Of a stretch of DNA of 64,000 nucleotides, positions 11,395 to 23,400 are shown in pieces. Location: contig BSYQ01000001.1 of assembly GCA_030272585.1 (NCBI GenBank), positions 6,014,001-6,078,000 on the forward strand. The letters run 5' to 3'. Origin of the DNA: Bryopsis sp. KO-2023 (lineage: Eukaryota > Chlorophyta > Ulvophyceae > Bryopsidales > Bryopsidaceae). The notes under the pieces were generated by a model. It did not search any database, was not told the DNA's origin, and saw only the letters and a program-made list of their open reading frames with translations. Position 1 is the first letter of the stretch. Every line of letters starts with the position of its first letter. The position numbers and the translations under genes were made by a program.

Positions 11395-14300
11395 TCACAC
11401 TTCTTCAACTGTTTCAAGACTTCCCACGTATGCTGGTAGCCCGTGGCGAGAATCATACTGGTCAAGTGAAGCCAGACTCTCGCAACTGTCTACTTTCAGC
11501 ATCCCTACAAAACTGTCGAAGTCCATGTCGAACTCCTCAGCGCAGGCCTCGATCTTGGCTTGCTCAACTGCAACCTCGACCTGCAAACATTCCATTACCT
11601 CCCATTTTAATCAAGAGGGACAAAATACCAAAACATCCCACGAGAAACTACAAAACTCTCTACAATTCTGCAACAAACTCCTGCAGGATCATGGATGCCA
11701 GGAACCATAGCAATCTCTTTCTGTTATTAGTCAGTCATAGCCTATGACTCATAGGGCTATGACTCACCTCGGTAGCTGGGAGCTTCTCAGCGATGGCCTG
11801 AATGAGATCCTGCGACGAAATTCTTCCGTCGCCGTCCTTGTCCATTCCCTTGAACGCTTGGCGGACGCTCTCCAGCCACTGTGCGCGATGGTTGTTCTGA
11901 AGACTGTGCCAGTCCAATTGGCTAGCAAGGAACTGACTGAACTGAACATGTCCATCGTTAGCAGGGGCCATGCTTTCGATAAGAAGGGCTAGCTCGTGCT
12001 TGTCAATCTCAAATCCTGGACAAAATATACCGCTTCCAAGATCATGAAAAAGACAACAGCGGCTACCAATTTTTTTCAGCAAACAAAAAATGCAGCCCTT
12101 CGAACCCCTCCCCCCCCCCAAAAAAAAAAAAAAAAATAGGTCTGGTCGTGATTGCTCTTATCTGTGAATCGCGCTGAAAAGAAAACAACATGAACATGCC
12201 ATTGCGTGAATTGACGATTACCCACCTAAGTTTTGGAGGCCAGCCATTAACTCCTCCTCGCTTGCAGTCTTTGTAATGGTCAGATTCATATTATCTAAAA
12301 CTCTGTTTGCATCCTCCACATCAGCACCCCCTGACAGCAGTCTTGACAACTGGGATCCACTGCTGCCGGCCTTGCCCACAGCCATGGGTATTGGGTTCGT
12401 CCTCTTGGAAAATGAGCCTGGGGTCGACATGCTGCTTCGCAGGAGCCTGCTGACTGGGGTGGTGTTCGATAACTCTGAAGCAGGGGTTTTCTCAACAGTG
12501 CCGCTTCCCTGAAGGAAGTCTTTGAACAAGGACTGCCCTCGACCTCCACCCTCATCTCGACCCTAGCAATCACGTCAATCAGAGTGAGCAAAAATGCGGC
12601 ATCCAGGTGTCAGACTTCCACAAGAAAATGCAAGAGGAAGAGCTTTTTGGGACCTCGTATACTGTGTTTGGTTGACATAGAAAATCACATATGGTCCCTC
12701 GAGGGTTTCCTCCCCACCTTGTCCAAGTCTGACCAATCAGCTGCAGCCACAGCATCTGTCAGTGTAACTCCCTCTGGCTCCTTGGGGGCAACCCTTCCAA
12801 AGATCGGGCCAACTGAAGCCGATTCTGCAGGGGCATCCTCCAAAGGAGTGTTTGGTGGCGACCCCGTAGCTTCGCAGTTTTTCTCAGCAGTGCCTGATTT
12901 CAGTTCAGATTTCACCAATCCTGGGTATTCATCAGGTCCATGGACAGATGTATCGAGAGCCAGTCTGGCAGCTTTTCTCCTTTGTTCCCACTCCTCCACA
13001 TTGTAATCATTCAGGAATGACAGGTCCTGGTGGCTGAAGCGCCTGCAATGAAAAACAGAACCATACAATGCTTACCATTTCGTAACAGGTGGAAATGACG
13101 AGGGCGATTGCTCCTTTGGATCTCAACACACATTTCAAAGGCCTCACACTTTCTATTGAACTCCAACCTATTTAATGATACACTTGGAAGTGATGTAGGA
13201 TTCATTATCTTCACAGAAATATCAGCTAACTGTCAGACAGAGAGTTTCACTCCAGTCCAAAGAGGAGCACAGCCTCACCTGTCTTGCGATCTGCTCTTCC
13301 AGCCCCCCATTCTCCCTGTGGAGTTCAAGGATGATGCAACATCTGGGGAAATGTCGGGGGACTGTCCCAGGAGGTAGGAAAGGGTCGGCACTGAGCTCCC
13401 ACCTTTCACATTCGACCCATTATGCCATGTCTTGTTGACCGAGTCTGGGGAGGGATAAAGACTTGGAGCTATAGGAACCCCTTCTGGTCCTGGAGGTGCT
13501 TGATTGCTGTATCCAACAATTCAACCACACAATCTCAGCTCTCTATTGAAACATAGCGGTTTTTTTTCCCATGGAATGAGGGGTTCAGAAAAACATCGGA
13601 TTAGTTTAAACCACAAAATAAAAATTGCACAATCAATGATTTCTTTTCACATGTGCCCTTCATGTAAGCGCTTGGATCTAAATTTAGACATGAATATGGA
13701 GTGCACTGTGCAAACGCTGTACCTGGCATCTTTGACCTCCGCTTGAACCAATTCGTTTGCTATCATGTCTAGTACAGTCCTCTTGAGAACACTTGATTGG
13801 CCGTAACGCTGCAAGACAACACAAGAAAAGTGTGTTTTAATATTGGAGCACCAACGTTAAAAGTCTGTCCGACAAACCATTCAGCTTTTCATGCATCCCA
13901 ATTTTCGCTGCCTTTTTCAGGAATACAATCAGCAAATGGGGAAAATATTGTATATAGGGAGAGAGACGTCAAGGAGTGTGATGGAACGAGAAACTTGCAA
14001 AGGGAAATTAAAAGTGTCACCACGAAAATCACTGCACATGAAGACAAGGAGAAAGGTGGTGTCTGCCACAGGAGCGGCGAAAATGATGGGCAGTCGAGCT
14101 GATTATAGGCGGGGAACTCACTTGAATCCTCTGTACTATCGTTGAGCTGAATGGTCTGGCAGCTGTGTTAGCTCCACCCTTCCTTACCCAAGGATGCATT
14201 AATGCCTCTTTGGCCGAAGGCCGTTTGGTCGGATCCCTGACAACAGAAAAGCATGTCACCAAACAGAGGATAACGATTGATGGTATTGTTCATCCGTTTT

Positions 14301-16073
14301 ATTTGTCACATTCTCATAGACCCAGTATACCAGATCAACCAAACATTCCAGGAAATTCCTCTGTCGAGGCTGCAAGGTTTGTGCGCATCTCACATATTGG
14401 ACATACGTCAGCCTTTCTGAACAAAACATACACAAATTCGGCTCGATTTTCAACTCACTTCACCAACAATTGCTTCACAAAATCCATGGCAGGCTCAGAG
14501 ATGCCCATCCAGTATGGCTTCCGAAAATTGACATCCTCGGTCAAAATTGCCCTCCTAAAATACATTCGCCATCAGATCAACCAACAATACTCCAAACGAA
14601 ATACATCTTCTCCACTGTTATCAAATCTGAAAAAAGAAATAAGAATAGAAACAAGCGGACAAACATACCACACGGCAGACAATGCTGGAGCCTTTCTATT
14701 TTTCTTGTCGTCGAAAGGTAGGTTCCCCGTCAGCAATTGATGGGCCATAACTCCTGCACTCCACACATCAGATTCGGGCACAACCTCTGAAGACAACACC
14801 TCAGGTGCCATGAACCACGGAGTTCCATCAAATCCCAGATCACGTCGAGGCAAATTCTTTGGGTCATAAAACACAGCCAGTCCAAAATCTGCACCACACC
14901 ACAGCGACTCATCACCACTGGACAAGGAGGACAAACTTTTTGGAATCATAACAGTTGTAGAATAGTGGCAACCCCTCTGCAAAGACAACATCAGGAAATT
15001 CTTGCAACGAACGAAATAGGATATCAAAACAGATACATCATCCTACTGCTCAGCAAAATTTGTATTTGTAGCACCCTTGCACAAACATGGTTACACGTTC
15101 AGAATCGATTATGCAGACCATGATGTGTAGCAAACTTACCCACAGCCTTAATGGGTGAGGTTTCATCAGTTCTCAGGAACATGAAATTTCCGGGTTTCAC
15201 GTCACGATGCAGGATCCTATGGGAATGACACTGGGCAAGAGTTCGAAGAGCCGCCCGCATGATCCTAGCAACCTGCAAACAGTCCCATCGATTCCAGATG
15301 TCTTTCTGCATCCATTATTAATACTAAATCCTATTTTTCAACCGCTTCCCCAATGCTATTTTCAACCATGTCACGAAATTCAGTCACCGTTGGTGGTGCT
15401 CATAGTGAGCCTACTGAATGCATTTCGAATCATTTTGAGATGAGCTGGAAGTACACCCAACATGCAAAAATATAGTTTCAAATATACCACACTGATAAAG
15501 GTAGAAACAATTGCAAGACCTCCCACAAACAGTACTTCACCTCGCCTTCCACATAAGACTTTTCCTGTGCTAAAAAAGCACCAAAGAAACCCTGCTCTAC
15601 TTTCACATGTTGTACAGGGAGGGAGTTTTTGCCCAGCATGTACAAAAAATTGTGTGCCTTTCCCAGCTCACCGTTTCTTCACTGTAGGGTCTGAGCCCAA
15701 TCCTATGAAAAAGCTCTCCACCCTTGCAATATTCCATAACGATGTACACATTCTGGTCGTCCTCATACACGCTATCGAGATTCACCACGTTCAGCGTCCC
15801 TCGAAGCGCTTTCAAAACCGCAACCTCTCTCTTTATCGTGTCCAGATTCTGCAGCTGCTGGGCCCGCGGCAGGTTCGGGGCAATGGTCTTCGAAAGAATT
15901 TTGCAAGCCAGCTCCTCTCCATTCACGCGCTTGTACACTTGTTTCACCGTTCCGAAACCCCCTTTTCCAATTTGCATACCAACTTCGAACACGGATTCGA
16001 ATCCCTTGGGGAATCCCAGGTCCAGCGATATGGAACCCGGTTCGCAAACGTCACCAGCATCTATCCTAGGCAT
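11395..16073 (-). CDS. Calcium-dependent (CDPK-like) protein kinase with C-terminal EF-hands and a long linker
   Basis: Exon 1 (16073-15672) has the glycine loop IGKGGFGTV, the ATP lysine in ACKIL and the helix-C glutamate in KREV. Exon 15272-15140 has HRDVKPGN. The DFG motif is rebuilt across the next junction (KAV|DFG, 14888-14669), followed by APE in WFMAPEV and DVWSAGVM. Exons 14557-14455 and 14239-14124 finish the kinase with RPSAKEAL and HPWV. About 250-300 residues rich in Ser, Pro and Gly follow (13809-12225). EF-hand segments close the protein: one at 12017-11768 with a full loop DKDGDGRISSQDL, and weaker ones around FEIDKHEL and DMDFDSF. The stop is at 11395. The order kinase then EF-hands is CDPK-like, but the linker is far longer than the usual junction, and only one EF loop is clearly canonical. 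No transit peptide is evident. Confidence 0.82.
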
Positions 16074-17294
16074 CCCAAAAGCTCAAAAACCCCAAACCGC
16101 AACGTCAACTTTCTGGCTCCACTCCTTTTTTTCCGCCAAAGAATAATCACTCGGCCTTTCGTTTTTGTCCACGTCGCGGTGGTGGTGGTCAGTGTAAACG
16201 CCAGTTTGTGTTCAACCATCCACCCTCCACACCTTTGGAGATTCCCTGGTCAGACATGCGCTCCCATGACTGAGATACGCTGGCATTTGTCATACACCTC
16301 ATATCCAGCGCAGCCCACGTTGGCGAACGAGACCGAACCGGTGTCATACCAAAATCCAACAAATTTCCAAATTTAAAACTCCACACACAGCACCAGAGAT
16401 AACCCAGCCTTGAAACTTGTGGAGCTCTTGTAAATGTGCTGAAGAAATTTGTCCTAGACAGATGTGTCTTGTATTGGCTGCTCAAGTTTGTGTGTATGTG
16501 AAGAGGTTGGGGAGAGAGGCCCAATACAAGTTGGGAGTTGCCCCAAGGTGGTTCTGTGCACTGATTGAAATCCCCTAGACACAATACAACCAAGATCTCC
16601 ACAGCCTGTCCAATCTTAGTTTACAAAGAACCCCCTCTCTTTCTTTATCGTCCAACATTTCCCCATTGCACTTGAAAAAAAAAAAAACGTTTGTCAACGT
16701 TCCATCCCCACAACCCCCAACCCAAAAGAAACTTTCCATTCAAAATGAACAAAACAAATGCAAATAGAGAACCCCACTCTTCTGGCCCCCCCCCCCCCCC
16801 CTCCACCCCCTACTCTTCTCAGGCCACAGTTGTCCTAAAGGCTTGTATACAAATCACCCAATTTTCTGCGCGAATGGGCTCTCATCAATGATTTCTTCCT
16901 TCAACCTTTTGGAAGTGCAATTTTCAATACTCATTCAAACAATATGGTGTGCGATTTTTTCCACTCCGAGTCCCCACTCACCCCTTTTGCAATGGTCGAC
17001 GACAAAAACATAAACACGAACCGCATTTCATTTCACCCTCCTCCCCTTACTATAAGAAGCACGGACATGAACACAAATGTTGGGATACAATGGAAAAAGA
17101 AACTCTCAAGAACCCAAAATGACTCGACATTTCCTTTTCAACCTTTTCTTCAGGAGTTTCTTTCGGTGCACTTTGTTGGTTCGTTTTTTCCCCTCCTCTG
17201 CCCTAATCCACCAATCATCTGACATATCCTGTTTGCATACAAGAAAAAAATGTTTGTTGGTGAACCGTATGCATAATGGATCCAAGCAACTCCC
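16074..17294. other. Spacer between the EF-hand kinase start and the UIEF-like 3' end
   Basis: No supported gene. It contains a poly-C tract near 16788-16802 and several A and T runs. It should hold the kinase promoter and the 3' untranslated region of the export adaptor. Confidence 0.6.
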
Positions 17295-19581
17295 TCAATT
17301 GTTGAGCACCACCCGCAAATTATCTCTGCGCTGTTGACCAAATCCAGAACGACCGCCAGACACACCGGTTTTGTACTGCCCCAGGCCTCTCCTCGGTTGC
17401 CTCTGTTGCATGAAATTCCCTCCATACCCCATTCCACCACCGGCACCGTTCATTCTCCCTCTGGAAAACCCAGCCCCTCCGCCCATGTTGCTCCCTGGCG
17501 ATCTCTTATCGCTGGTGGTCCGATAGGCATTGAATCGATCGCTCAAAGTCTGTGGCTTGTGCACAGTGCTGGAAAGTCTCATCTGCCTGCTTGACACTTT
17601 CCGGATACCACCACTCCCCACTCCAAGGCCACCGTGGTTTGATCCGAAGTCTTGGTGGGAAGAATCCATTCGATGGTTGTACCCGGAACCTCTCGCCGTC
17701 TGTTGTTGCCTGGGCCTCCCTCCTTGTTGTGGAACCTGAGAATAGGTGCCTCCACGCCCATAGTCGGTTCGGAAAGCAGCAGGATACATAGGTTGCTGCA
17801 TTCCTGGGTTATGTACCCTCGCTCGCTGCCCTTGGTTGCGTCTAGGTCTTTGTGCCATGACCTGTTCGAAAATTGAGGGGCGAGATGCAAATCTCATTCA
17901 GGTGACCGCATGAGTGTCCTGTTCGTTTGGTACGTTTCTTTTTCTTTCTACGTTTTCTCTAGCAGACTAGCTCCCGAAAGGGTCGGAGAAGATCTATCAA
18001 CAACAGTAGAGTCTGTTTTGCTTCCCCTCCTGTACGGAAGCCATCTCGGCATGCCCCAAAACCCTTGATACAAGAGAGATCGAAAAGGAGCAGGACGACC
18101 CCTGACAGTCTCTACTTTGCAACCATAACGACCCACGACAGCTCAAGCCACCAGTCTCGGTGACAGGACAGAAAATCGGGGCAGCAGCCGTTTTCTTAAC
18201 AACCTGGGAGTTGTTTTCTGGTCTTGTTTTCATTATTTGAGATCCCTTGGCCACGAGGAAAAACGAAACTACACCCTCCCAGCGGGGAAGGCAACAGAAC
18301 AGGGGTAGGGCTGGGCTGGGGCAAGAGGAGTACATTGCTTTCCATCTCTAAATCCACGAGCTTGTTTGTTGCAGGCCACGCGTGAACTATTCCCAAATCT
18401 GTTTCCAAGTTCAATTCAAAAAAGAGTGCATCAACCCAACGCATGCAGCAGCCCCTGGTCTCTCAGCTTGCATGTCACCTAAGTCTGCGGTGCTCCAAAA
18501 AGAGCATCCATCCCTCCCATAAAAACAGTGAAGGGGAAAAAAACAACCTTGTATCCGGCAGTTCTTTGGAAGTCACGACATATGACGATAGCCTCAAAAG
18601 TTCCCTAATGCACTATTCTCAATGTTTATGCTAAAATTTGGGGGGGGGGGGGGAGGGGTATTCGGGTGGAAGATTTTCCATGCCATCTAACCAACCTGTG
18701 GATGTTGTCCACCCCTCGGTGGCATCAATGCTGCATCCGCTGCAGCATTAGCCTGAGAATAAAATCATAAATAGTCATTGTTTTGTTTTTTGTTTAAGGT
18801 TAAATCATGCAGTGCTTTTCAAAGTTGTTGAAGTTGCAGGCTGAGAATAAAAGAAAAAATGAAAAAGATGAAAAACAGTAAAAAAATGAAATCATCTACG
18901 CTGATGTTTTAAAGCCACAGAAATCGCACAAACCATCGCCCCGCAACATATCATTCGCAATCAGAAATTTTAAACTGGAAATTCAATGCTTGGATTTGGG
19001 ATTTCCTGAGTTGTGCAAAATGTTTTCCATCAGAAAGATAAAGCAAAAAGGGATTGCTTTGCACAGGGATTGTTTGTTTTCAGTTTTTCCTGGGCGTGTT
19101 GCTTTTATTTTGGAGGGAAGACTTGCCTGTTGCAGCCTGAACATCTGGTTCGCGTTTCCCCTGAAAAGTTCCTGCGAGAGAAACGACGGATGTCTATTCA
19201 CGAACCTTGGATTCGAAAAACCACGAACACAACGACCACGATTCCTTCCACACACCAACCTGTCCCCTTTGTCTGCGGATTCCCTGGAAATTGCGAGGCT
19301 GACCCTGCCAAGCCAGATAGTAGACCGTTTGAGTGAGCTTCCAAACGCTTGTCACTTCCCCCAGCCCAAGACACCCTAAAAAACCTTCGAAACATCCTCA
19401 CCTTTTTCTTGGTTGGTTTGGTAAGCACGCCCAGACCCATCTGTCCAACGCCAATCTTGTTCGCCACCGGCCTGGGATCTTTCCCCAGACCCGTTGCCCT
19501 CGCAGCTTTCCGTTCCAGCCCAATCAGGTCATCCAGACTCAAGTCCAGACGCTCCACCCCCGCCTCTCCGTTCTTGTTCAT
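17295..19581 (-). CDS. UIEF/UIF-like mRNA export adaptor (UAP56-binding)
   Basis: Four exons join in phase: 19581-19402, 19171-19127, 18752-18696 and 17861-17295, giving about 282 residues. The N-terminus carries LDLSLDDLIGLERK, a close match to the UAP56-binding motif of ALY/REF and UIF (SLDDIIKLNR). The middle and end are rich in Arg, Gly and Gln with RG repeats. Near the C-terminus TLSDRFNAYR resembles the second UAP56-contact motif of UIF and CHTOP (TLNERF). UIF in animals and UIEF1/2 in plants recruit the helicase UAP56 and hand mRNA to the export receptor in the nucleus. The intron after the 45-nt exon uses a GC donor (CAG|GCAAGT). Family assignment rests on the two short motifs plus composition. 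Confidence 0.72.
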
Positions 19582-20464
19582 TTTGTTTTGAAACAACGGA
19601 ACACAAAAACACAGGCCCTGTTTCCTCAAACGGCTGTCACGTTCACAGCGCGAGGAGTCGAAAAAACTGCAACTGGGGCGAGGATGGTGCAATCCTTGGG
19701 TCGGTCATGGAGATAAGAGATACGAATGTTGGCGTTTCCGCCTGTACCGCAGTAACGGATGCAAAGAACACCAAAAAAAAAAGGGTGCTTGCGAATATGG
19801 TGGGTGTCCCAAAAAGATGTGGAGGGGGAAGGAAATTTTGCTCGATATTCTTGTTGGTCGCCGACCGAATGAAAGCGATTGGTGTTGAAATTCACCGGAT
19901 ACATTTCGAGTTTTCGGCTCAGCTTGAACCCAAAACTGACTCTTTTTTTTTCATGGCAGGGGACAATATGCCGAAAACCGCAACTCTTGCATGTTTGTGT
20001 CGCAACAGCGCTCACTGCCACCAGACTAGATTATAGTGGAGGAAGGCAGAGTATTGCTTCAATTTGGGAATTTGTCCCAATTCGTGCTATTCCCCTCGTC
20101 GTTCGGCACGGACACGTTTTGCAAACGAGGTCCCTGCAATGGTGCGCTTTCCCGATCTTGGCGTTCACGATTACGACAAAAAGTGGCATTTGGGGGGAAA
20201 AAAACACTGGTGGGGAGTTTGATCACGTTCCACTTGAGACCCCTCCAGAGGATGCAAGCTTGTATGGACAGAAAGGTCATGCCATTTACGGTTCACTGCA
20301 GTGTACGCTTGTCGATGCTCAGGCGGCCTGGGAAATCGCAATTCCTCGTTCCCCACCATGTCCTGTCTGGTGATTGCACACCAAAGTGGAAGGACAAGGA
20401 CGAATAAAATTCCTGATTGTGAGAAGGAGTTGAGCAGCCCGCTCTGTGGTGGAGTGCTGGTAGC
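19582..20464. promoter_or_regulatory. Shared divergent promoter region
   Basis: About 0.9 kb separates the start of the UIEF-like gene (minus) from the PAN-module kinase gene (plus). It must contain both promoters. No TATA box or other specific element can be defended. Confidence 0.5.
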
Positions 20465-23400
20465 ATGATGCTGGGTGTCGAGGGGTGTTTGGAAGTCGCC
20501 AGTTTCTTTCTTGTGTTTTACTTCGCCGCCGCCGAATCCGTCGACCCCGCCGATGTGAACAGCGCCAATTCAACGTCGCTATTTTCTTGCGAGCCAAGTG
20601 CGTCGTTAGAAGTCGAAACGGGGAATCCATTGGCTGGTTTCTGTTCTTATCAATGATTTGTTCAAGGAAACGCCCCAACCACAGTATGTTTCAGCACTGA
20701 TTTTCGCTCATGCGATCGGCAGGAGAGGGGGCAGACCTGACACCAGCTCCTGGATCGAAATGGGTTTTGCCCGGGTACGACTTCCAGCATCGGGGCTCTG
20801 AGCTGAGCGATGGTAGACGGGCGGTGACCGCCAGCGACGAGGAGTGCGCGGCTTTATGTGCAAAAACGGAAGGTATCCCATTAACCACTGAACACTGTTT
20901 TCCATGCATGGGATTGTACGATGTCGAGTAACGAGCCGATTCGGTTCATCAACATCAACTGAGAGGGAGAAAGCGAACGGAATTCGGTTTTGAGCTCGAT
21001 TTTGATTTAAGGAGTTCACAGGTTGAAAGCTGGCACTGGTGAGTTTGGTCAAGAATGATGTTGAAGATTGTGTTTGTGTTTTCCCCCAGGATGTCGTGTT
21101 TGGAGTCGTTTTCAAGAGAACACAGACAACCAATGGGATCGTGTTGGTAATTGCTGGATAAAATCGTCCATTCCATATCCTCAGAAAAACCACATGCTGA
21201 ATTCTGGAGTCATACCTCCCAAAGGTGATGCCTGACCCAGACACCCCCCAAAATAGCCAGAAAATGTTTCTGGCTATTTTCTCAATATCAATCGATATCC
21301 AAACAGACAAAAAATTGTTGATCTTATGTTGCAACTCGGGGAGACCCCCCTCTTCCTTCCCCACCCCCAAAAAAACTGAAACATTTTTCTGCCATTTGCA
21401 ACAACCAACATGTCCCTGTTCAAATCATTCTAATATATTCCCAGGATGGGTGTGTCCATGCATCAGATTTCTGAATGTTTGTTTCTCATATTGCAGCTCT
21501 GCCTGAGGGTTCTTGCCAGGCGCTGAACATGACAGGTTTTCGCCATGCGGTTCCATACAACAATCCGAAATTGCTTTATGCAAGTTCAGCACACGAATGC
21601 TGCGGACGGTGCCACGAACACAACGAGTGTGAGTGATTGCCCAAAATTGCTTTGCACCATTTTTCTGAGGGGAGAATGGTTCATCTCTTTAAGAAAAAAT
21701 TGTCCAGGCAATAAGAATGCTGGCAGATTAAAAAAACTGGGATTTTGAATGGTCGCTGCAGTGTGCTTTGGTTGGACTTGGAATTGGGTAACCCACTATT
21801 GTAGCCTCTTTGGAAATTCGCTCAAAGAATCAGAGCACTACATGTGCAGAAATTGCATCTCAGGAACCAGAATAGCCGATAGAGGTCAGTACTGAATCAT
21901 ACAACTTGCAATGCCTCCCGAGTTATTTCCACATGGCCGAGCATTTTGTAAGTCGTCCAGGCTCAGTTTTTACCCAAATTGCTATCCACAGAGGCGCTCC
22001 CTTTTGAGTGCCATTCTGAAATAAAAGGGATTATCTATGCTGGCACTGTATGGACTCAAGCAGAGGACTTTTTAACGAACACATCAGAGGAATGTTGCAA
22101 GATGTGTGCAAGGATCAGAGGTGATGTCCTAGAAAAAATGACGGCATGTAGCCAGGGTTTTTTTTTCGTAGTGTTGCAACAGAAGGCAAGGATATTCACC
22201 ACAGAACAAAACACTGTTGAGACTTTTTGGCTCACCTTAAAGTGACTGGGCCGTTCTTGGCTGTCTCCACTAGCACTCCCTTTACGCAAATTCATTATTT
22301 GGAAGATCGAAATAAAGCTTGAGTAACACTGTTCGCAGAGTGCAAATCCTGGTATTGGCAACAAGACCTCAGCTGTAAACTGAATCGAGATATTCCCAAA
22401 GGTGTCAAGGTTGAATTTAGAGTATCAGTGGCTGGAGGCGTTGCAAAGCCTAAAGGTAGAGGTGGCATCTGACTTTCCAACTAGTATGTGTGTATCGACA
22501 ACATTTCAAAGCATGCAAGTCTTCGAGTATTGTTTACTAGAGTATGTCCATTACCAATGGAAACTGACTGAAAACGGAGCATAAAAATATGTTGAAAAGT
22601 GACACTGGAAACTTTTTGATAGTTCGTTCCCAGATGTGTTGTCTCCATCTAGTATAAGCTATACACCATTTGATTGACCCTATTTTCTTTTCTTGGGGGG
22701 GTGTCCAGTGTGTGGTGAACCAGAAGACTGTGCTCTTGAAGAAAATGTGGAGTTTTCCGAACACAATCTGGCATGTGAGACAACCAATGTGCCCCGGGGA
22801 GGTAACCTCACTGTGGAATCACCCGAGGAGTGTTGCCTCAGATGCCATGAACACCCAGGTTACTATTAGAAGCGAAATACACTCCAATTCAGCAGGGAAA
22901 GAGAAAAAAAAAATTCTGGGCCTCAGCATATGATGGAGTGGGTCTTTAAACCCTGCTGCATTCATTTTCGGAACATTTCAGGATGAACTGCAGTTTTAAT
23001 ATCCGCATATCCCCCAAATCTAGAAGAGATAACCTGTCCCACCTGACGGAACAAGAGTGTGCGTTGAAAATAGAGAATAGAAAGGGGGGAAACGAAATTT
23101 GCATGTTTACAGAATGCTATGCCTTCACATACACGAAAAATGATCCAGAGGTTGAGTCCACTGGATGCTGGCTGAAATCTGGAGTATCCGGGGAACTGCG
23201 GGTGGGCAATTGCACTGGCATCTGCGTTTCTGGTGTGATTCGTAGTCGAGTGAAGGACTCAGATTGGGAGGTAACCATCTTTCGATTGTCCAGATATGAA
23301 GCTCAGATAAATTGCAGGTTGCTGTCTTCACAAGGGCTTGCAGCCACGTTTTCCTCCTCATATTTTCCCCAATCTCATTTCTGAATTCAGTTTTACATAT

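Noticed and set aside
15462-16376. Plus-strand frame of 304 codons
   Set aside because: Antisense to kinase exon 1, which carries clear catalytic motifs.
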